A stretch of DNA of 24,450 bases from UBA6952 sp045562575 (GTDB lineage: Bacteria; Chloroflexota; Dehalococcoidia; Lucifugimonadales; UBA6952), in the NCBI GenBank assembly GCA_045562575.1, contig JBJKVQ010000027.1, positions 1-24,450 of the forward strand, in the 5' to 3' direction. The notes under the pieces were generated by a model. The model made no database searches. It was not told where the DNA came from and worked only from the letters and a program-made list of their open reading frames with translations. This document shows, in pieces, positions 22,716 to 24,450 of this stretch (positions within the stretch are counted from its first letter, which is position 1; the number at the start of each line of letters is the position of its first letter). A program made the position numbers and the translations under genes.

Positions 22716-23771
22716 CTAATATGTGACAATAGATCTGCCAAGGATTTCCCCATTAGAAAGTGATTCGTAAGCTTCATTAATGTCATCGAATTTATATCGC
22801 TTTGTAATTAGTTTCTCAAGAGGGAATTGTCCGTTTTTATACCAATCTAGAAACATGGGGAAATCGGTATCTGGATATGTTGCTCCTAAGCTACCTTTGT
22901 AAATTCTTTGTCCTCCAACAAATAATCTGGGTGGAATAGACATTGTATGATTGCCATGGGGCAATCCTATTAATATAGCTGTTCCTCCTATATTATTTGC
23001 CCCAGAACCGCCTGATCTTGTAGATTCAAGAATTTGTTCATTAGTGATTTTGACTCCGATTGCATCGAAGGCATAGTCTACGCCTCCATTTGTGATATCT
23101 TTAATTTGTTCAATTGGATCGCTTTCTGAAGCATTGATTAAATGAGTTGCCCCAAATTCTTGTGCGAATTTTAATTTTTCATTATCTAGGTCAACAGCTA
23201 TTACAGGATTTGCGTTGCTAATTGAAGCTGCCTGTAATGCACATAATCCAACTCCACCAGCTCCAAATACTGCTACTGATTGTCCTGGATTTACTTGTGC
23301 GGTATTTATTACTGCTCCTGCACCTGTTAAAACTGCACATCCAACAATACAGGATATATCTGTTGGGTATTCTTTAGAAATTGGTACAACATAATCACTA
23401 TTAGTTAGTACATCTTCTCCTAATGTATAAACATTGCCATGAACTGGGGTTTCATGATATGAAGCACCAGTGAGTTCGGCAGGTATAGATCCTTGTGTTT
23501 CGACTCGTTTTACCCATGTAACAATTACATGATCCCCTTCGGAAACATGAGAAACATTTTTGCCAGTTTTTGTAACAATTCCAGTGCCTTCATGGCCAAG
23601 TACAAGTGGTCTAGGAAGGTTTGGATTTGCCATTTGGTGGAGTTGTGAGTGACAAACTCCGCTGGAATACATTTTTACTATTACTTGGTTTTCTTGAGGA
23701 TCAGGGATTTCTAAATCCACAAGTTCTAATGGCCCGTTTAAGGTAAATTGAACTGCTGCTTTCGTTTTCAA
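22716..23771 (-). CDS. Zinc-type alcohol dehydrogenase lacking the structural zinc site
   Basis: Medium-chain dehydrogenase of 351 residues, expected to oxidise an alcohol or reduce an aldehyde with NAD(H). Catalytic zinc ligands are C40 (GVCHSQLH), H60 with E61 (LGHEGTG) and C145 (IVGC). The Rossmann motif GAGGVG is at residues 170-175, and D194 at the end of strand two favours NAD over NADP. The lobe around residues 85-115, which carries four cysteines in horse-liver-type enzymes, has none here. The start is TTG 23771 with AAGGAG five bases upstream. It is the first gene of the minus-strand operon, 12 bases before the MtnA homologue. Substrate is unknown. Confidence 0.9.
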   Translation of the reverse strand: MKTKAAVQFTLNGPLELVDLEIPDPQENQVIVKMYSSGVCHSQLHQMANPNLPRPLVLGHEGTGIVTKTGKNVSHVSEGDHVIVTWVKRVETQGSIPAELTGASYHETPVHGNVYTLGEDVLTNSDYVVPISKEYPTDISCIVGCAVLTGAGAVINTAQVNPGQSVAVFGAGGVGLCALQAASISNANPVIAVDLDNEKLKFAQEFGATHLINASESDPIEQIKDITNGGVDYAFDAIGVKITNEQILESTRSGGSGANNIGGTAILIGLPHGNHTMSIPPRLFVGGQRIYKGSLGATYPDTDFPMFLDWYKNGQFPLEKLITKRYKFDDINEAYESLSNGEILGRSIVTY

Positions 23772-23825
23772 ACTGACTCCTTGTTAAAAAAATAATATAT
23801 TACAAGTGAAAAATTTGGGTTATTT

Positions 23826-23834
23826 ATTATAACA
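23826..23834 (-). promoter_or_regulatory. Candidate extended -10 promoter for the minus-strand operon
   Basis: On the minus strand the bases read TGTTATAAT: a perfect TATAAT (23831-23826) preceded by the TG of an extended -10 element. A -35 box at normal distance is poor (GATTAA). Transcription would start near 23819, giving a leader of about 48 bases before the alcohol dehydrogenase TTG. The surrounding sequence is almost pure A/T, so chance matches are common. Confidence 0.5.
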
Positions 23835-23891
23835 TAAAAAGTATATTTTTAATCTATTTTGTAGTTATTTAAATTGTTGATTTTTCTAATC

Positions 23892-23920
23892 TTGACACAA
23901 CTTTACATAGGTAATAATAT
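23892..23920 (+). promoter_or_regulatory. Sigma70-type promoter of groES-groEL
   Basis: TTGACA at 23892-23897 is a perfect -35 box, followed after exactly 17 bases by TAATAT at 23915-23920 (four of six consensus positions). The predicted start is near 23927, giving a leader of about 70 bases before groES. The CIRCE operator (TTAGCACTC-N9-GAGTGCTAA) that commonly controls groESL is not present anywhere in the 226-base divergent region. Confidence 0.7.
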
Positions 23921-23975
23921 ATCAGTCTGATCAGTTTCTGGAGTATCCAATTGCTGATTTCGTACGTAAAGTTGT
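23897..23975. promoter_or_regulatory. Inverted repeats over the groES promoter and leader, possible operator
   Basis: ACAACTTTAC at 23897-23906 and its exact reverse complement GTAAAGTTGT at 23966-23975 flank the -10 region and predicted transcript start, 59 bases apart. Between them lie the overlapping small palindromes ATCAG-T-CTGAT (23921-23931) and CTGATCAG (23927-23934), and TGGA-GTA-TCCA (23939-23949). The left arm lies in the promoter spacer, so a transcript from this promoter cannot form the long hairpin. A DNA-binding regulator with looping is the more natural reading, but it is unproven. Confidence 0.4.
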
Positions 23976-23997
23976 TATTGTATTTAAGGAGGAAAAT

Positions 23998-24291
23998 GTG
24001 AACCGATCTTTTCAACCACTTGGCGATAGAGTTGTTGTAAAACCTATCGAAAAGGAAGAAGTAACTAGCTCAGGGTTAGTACTACCCGATACTGCAAAAG
24101 AGAAACCACAAGAAGGTGAAATTGTTGCAGTTGGAAGAGGTAGAGTAACAGATGATGGTAAAACTATAGAACTTGAAGTAAAAGTGGGTAATATAGTTGT
24201 TTATTCAAAATATGCTGGTACAGAATTCAAAGAAGAAGGCGAAGATTATTTAGTACTTAGGGAGTCAGACATACTTGCTATAGTAGGATAA
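23998..24291 (+). CDS. groES: Co-chaperonin GroES
   Basis: Caps the GroEL ring during protein folding. The 97-residue product contains FQPLGDRVVVKPIEKEE, the mobile loop region SGLVLPDTAKEKPQEGEIVAVG at about residues 25-46, and the terminal YLVLRESDILAIVG. The start is GTG 23998 with a strong SD AAGGAGG at 23986-23992. An ATG two bases earlier (23996) is out of frame and meets TGA at once. A 45-base gap containing the SD TGGAGGAA separates it from groEL. Confidence 0.97.
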   Translation: MNRSFQPLGDRVVVKPIEKEEVTSSGLVLPDTAKEKPQEGEIVAVGRGRVTDDGKTIELEVKVGNIVVYSKYAGTEFKEEGEDYLVLRESDILAIVG

Positions 24292-24336
24292 TTCATTAGG
24301 TATTAGAAAAAATAAATTGTTTTGGAGGAATTAAAT

Positions 24337-24450
24337 ATGGCTAAACAATTATCGTTTGGTGAAGAAGCGCGAAGATCTTTAAAAAAAGGAATTGATATTC
24401 TTGCAGATTCAGTTAGTGTGACTTTAGGACCTAGAGGTAGAAATGTTATT
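24337..24450 (+). CDS. groEL: Chaperonin GroEL, N-terminal fragment cut by window end
   Basis: The first 38 codons of the 60-kDa chaperonin are visible: MAKQLSFGEEARRSLKKG, then DILADSVSVTLGPRGRNV, which carries the nucleotide-binding TLGPRGRN motif of the equatorial domain. ATG 24337 follows GGAGGAA at 24324-24330. The gene continues past the right edge, so it is partial because of the window and not broken. Confidence 0.97.
   Translation, partial: MAKQLSFGEEARRSLKKGIDILADSVSVTLGPRGRNVI

Noticed and set aside
23772..23997. CIRCE operator or small RNA gene in the divergent region before groES
   Set aside because: No TTAGCACTC/GAGTGCTAA arms are present, and no G/C-rich stem or terminator is visible apart from the inverted repeats reported as a separate feature.
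23996..24001. ATGTGA start-stop mini-ORF overlapping the groES GTG
   Set aside because: Start-stop elements can affect translation, but this one arises from two bases before the GTG and has no further support.

Overview
The window is AT-rich bacterial chromosome and almost entirely coding. Its first two thirds (1-15888, + strand) is one continuous ribosomal-protein super-cluster: the end of rplC, then rplD-rplW-rplB-rpsS-rplV-rpsC-rplP-rpmC-rpsQ (S10 part), rplN-rplX-rplE-rpsN-rpsH-rplF-rplR-rpsE-rpmD-rplO-secY (spc part), adk-map-infA-rpmJ, rpsM-rpsK-rpsD-rpoA-rplQ (alpha part) and truA-rplM-rpsI. Genes overlap or sit within about 30 bases of each other, except for a 61-base adk-map gap that carries a candidate promoter. 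All starts have been placed by Shine-Dalgarno (SD) position and family alignment; GTG and TTG starts are frequent.

The opposite strand (23771 down to 15909) carries a compact eight-gene set, read right to left: Zn-type alcohol dehydrogenase, an MtnA-family sugar-phosphate isomerase homologue, a single-domain rhodanese, a Lys/Ala/Pro heptad-repeat histone-like protein, ahcY, metK, a phosphohexomutase and a bifunctional phosphoglucose/phosphomannose isomerase. metK and ahcY form the S-adenosylmethionine (SAM) to S-adenosylhomocysteine (SAH) methyl cycle; the last two genes interconvert hexose phosphates. A 99-base gap before ahcY with palindromes and a candidate promoter suggests two transcription units. 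At the right end a divergent 226-base region carries two promoters and leads into groES and the start of groEL (+ strand, cut by the window edge).

Organism: the order rpsI / PGI-PMI / phosphohexomutase / metK / ahcY / mtnA-like, the shorter ahcY type without the usual C-terminal extension, and the ribosomal protein sequences suggest an uncultivated Chloroflexota, probably Dehalococcoidia or the marine SAR202 lineage with low GC. This rests on recalled gene order and general sequence resemblance and is not proven by the window.

Most notable observations: (1) the MtnA homologue has lost both catalytic residues of the family (Cys to Gly156, Asp to Gln236), plus two further conserved active-site positions, while the fold motifs are intact; (2) several ribosomal proteins (L3, S3, S17, S5, L4) carry acidic low-complexity C-terminal tails, and the L3 tail contains a tandem repeat; (3) a Lys-Lys-Ala-Pro heptad-repeat protein sits inside the methyl-cycle operon; (4) the groES promoter lacks the usual CIRCE element but is spanned by a perfect 10-bp inverted repeat; (5) operator-like GTGA/TCAC palindromes lie over the ahcY promoter. 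No tRNA, rRNA, CRISPR array, insertion sequence or prophage feature was seen, and no stretch above 300 bases lacks a gene.
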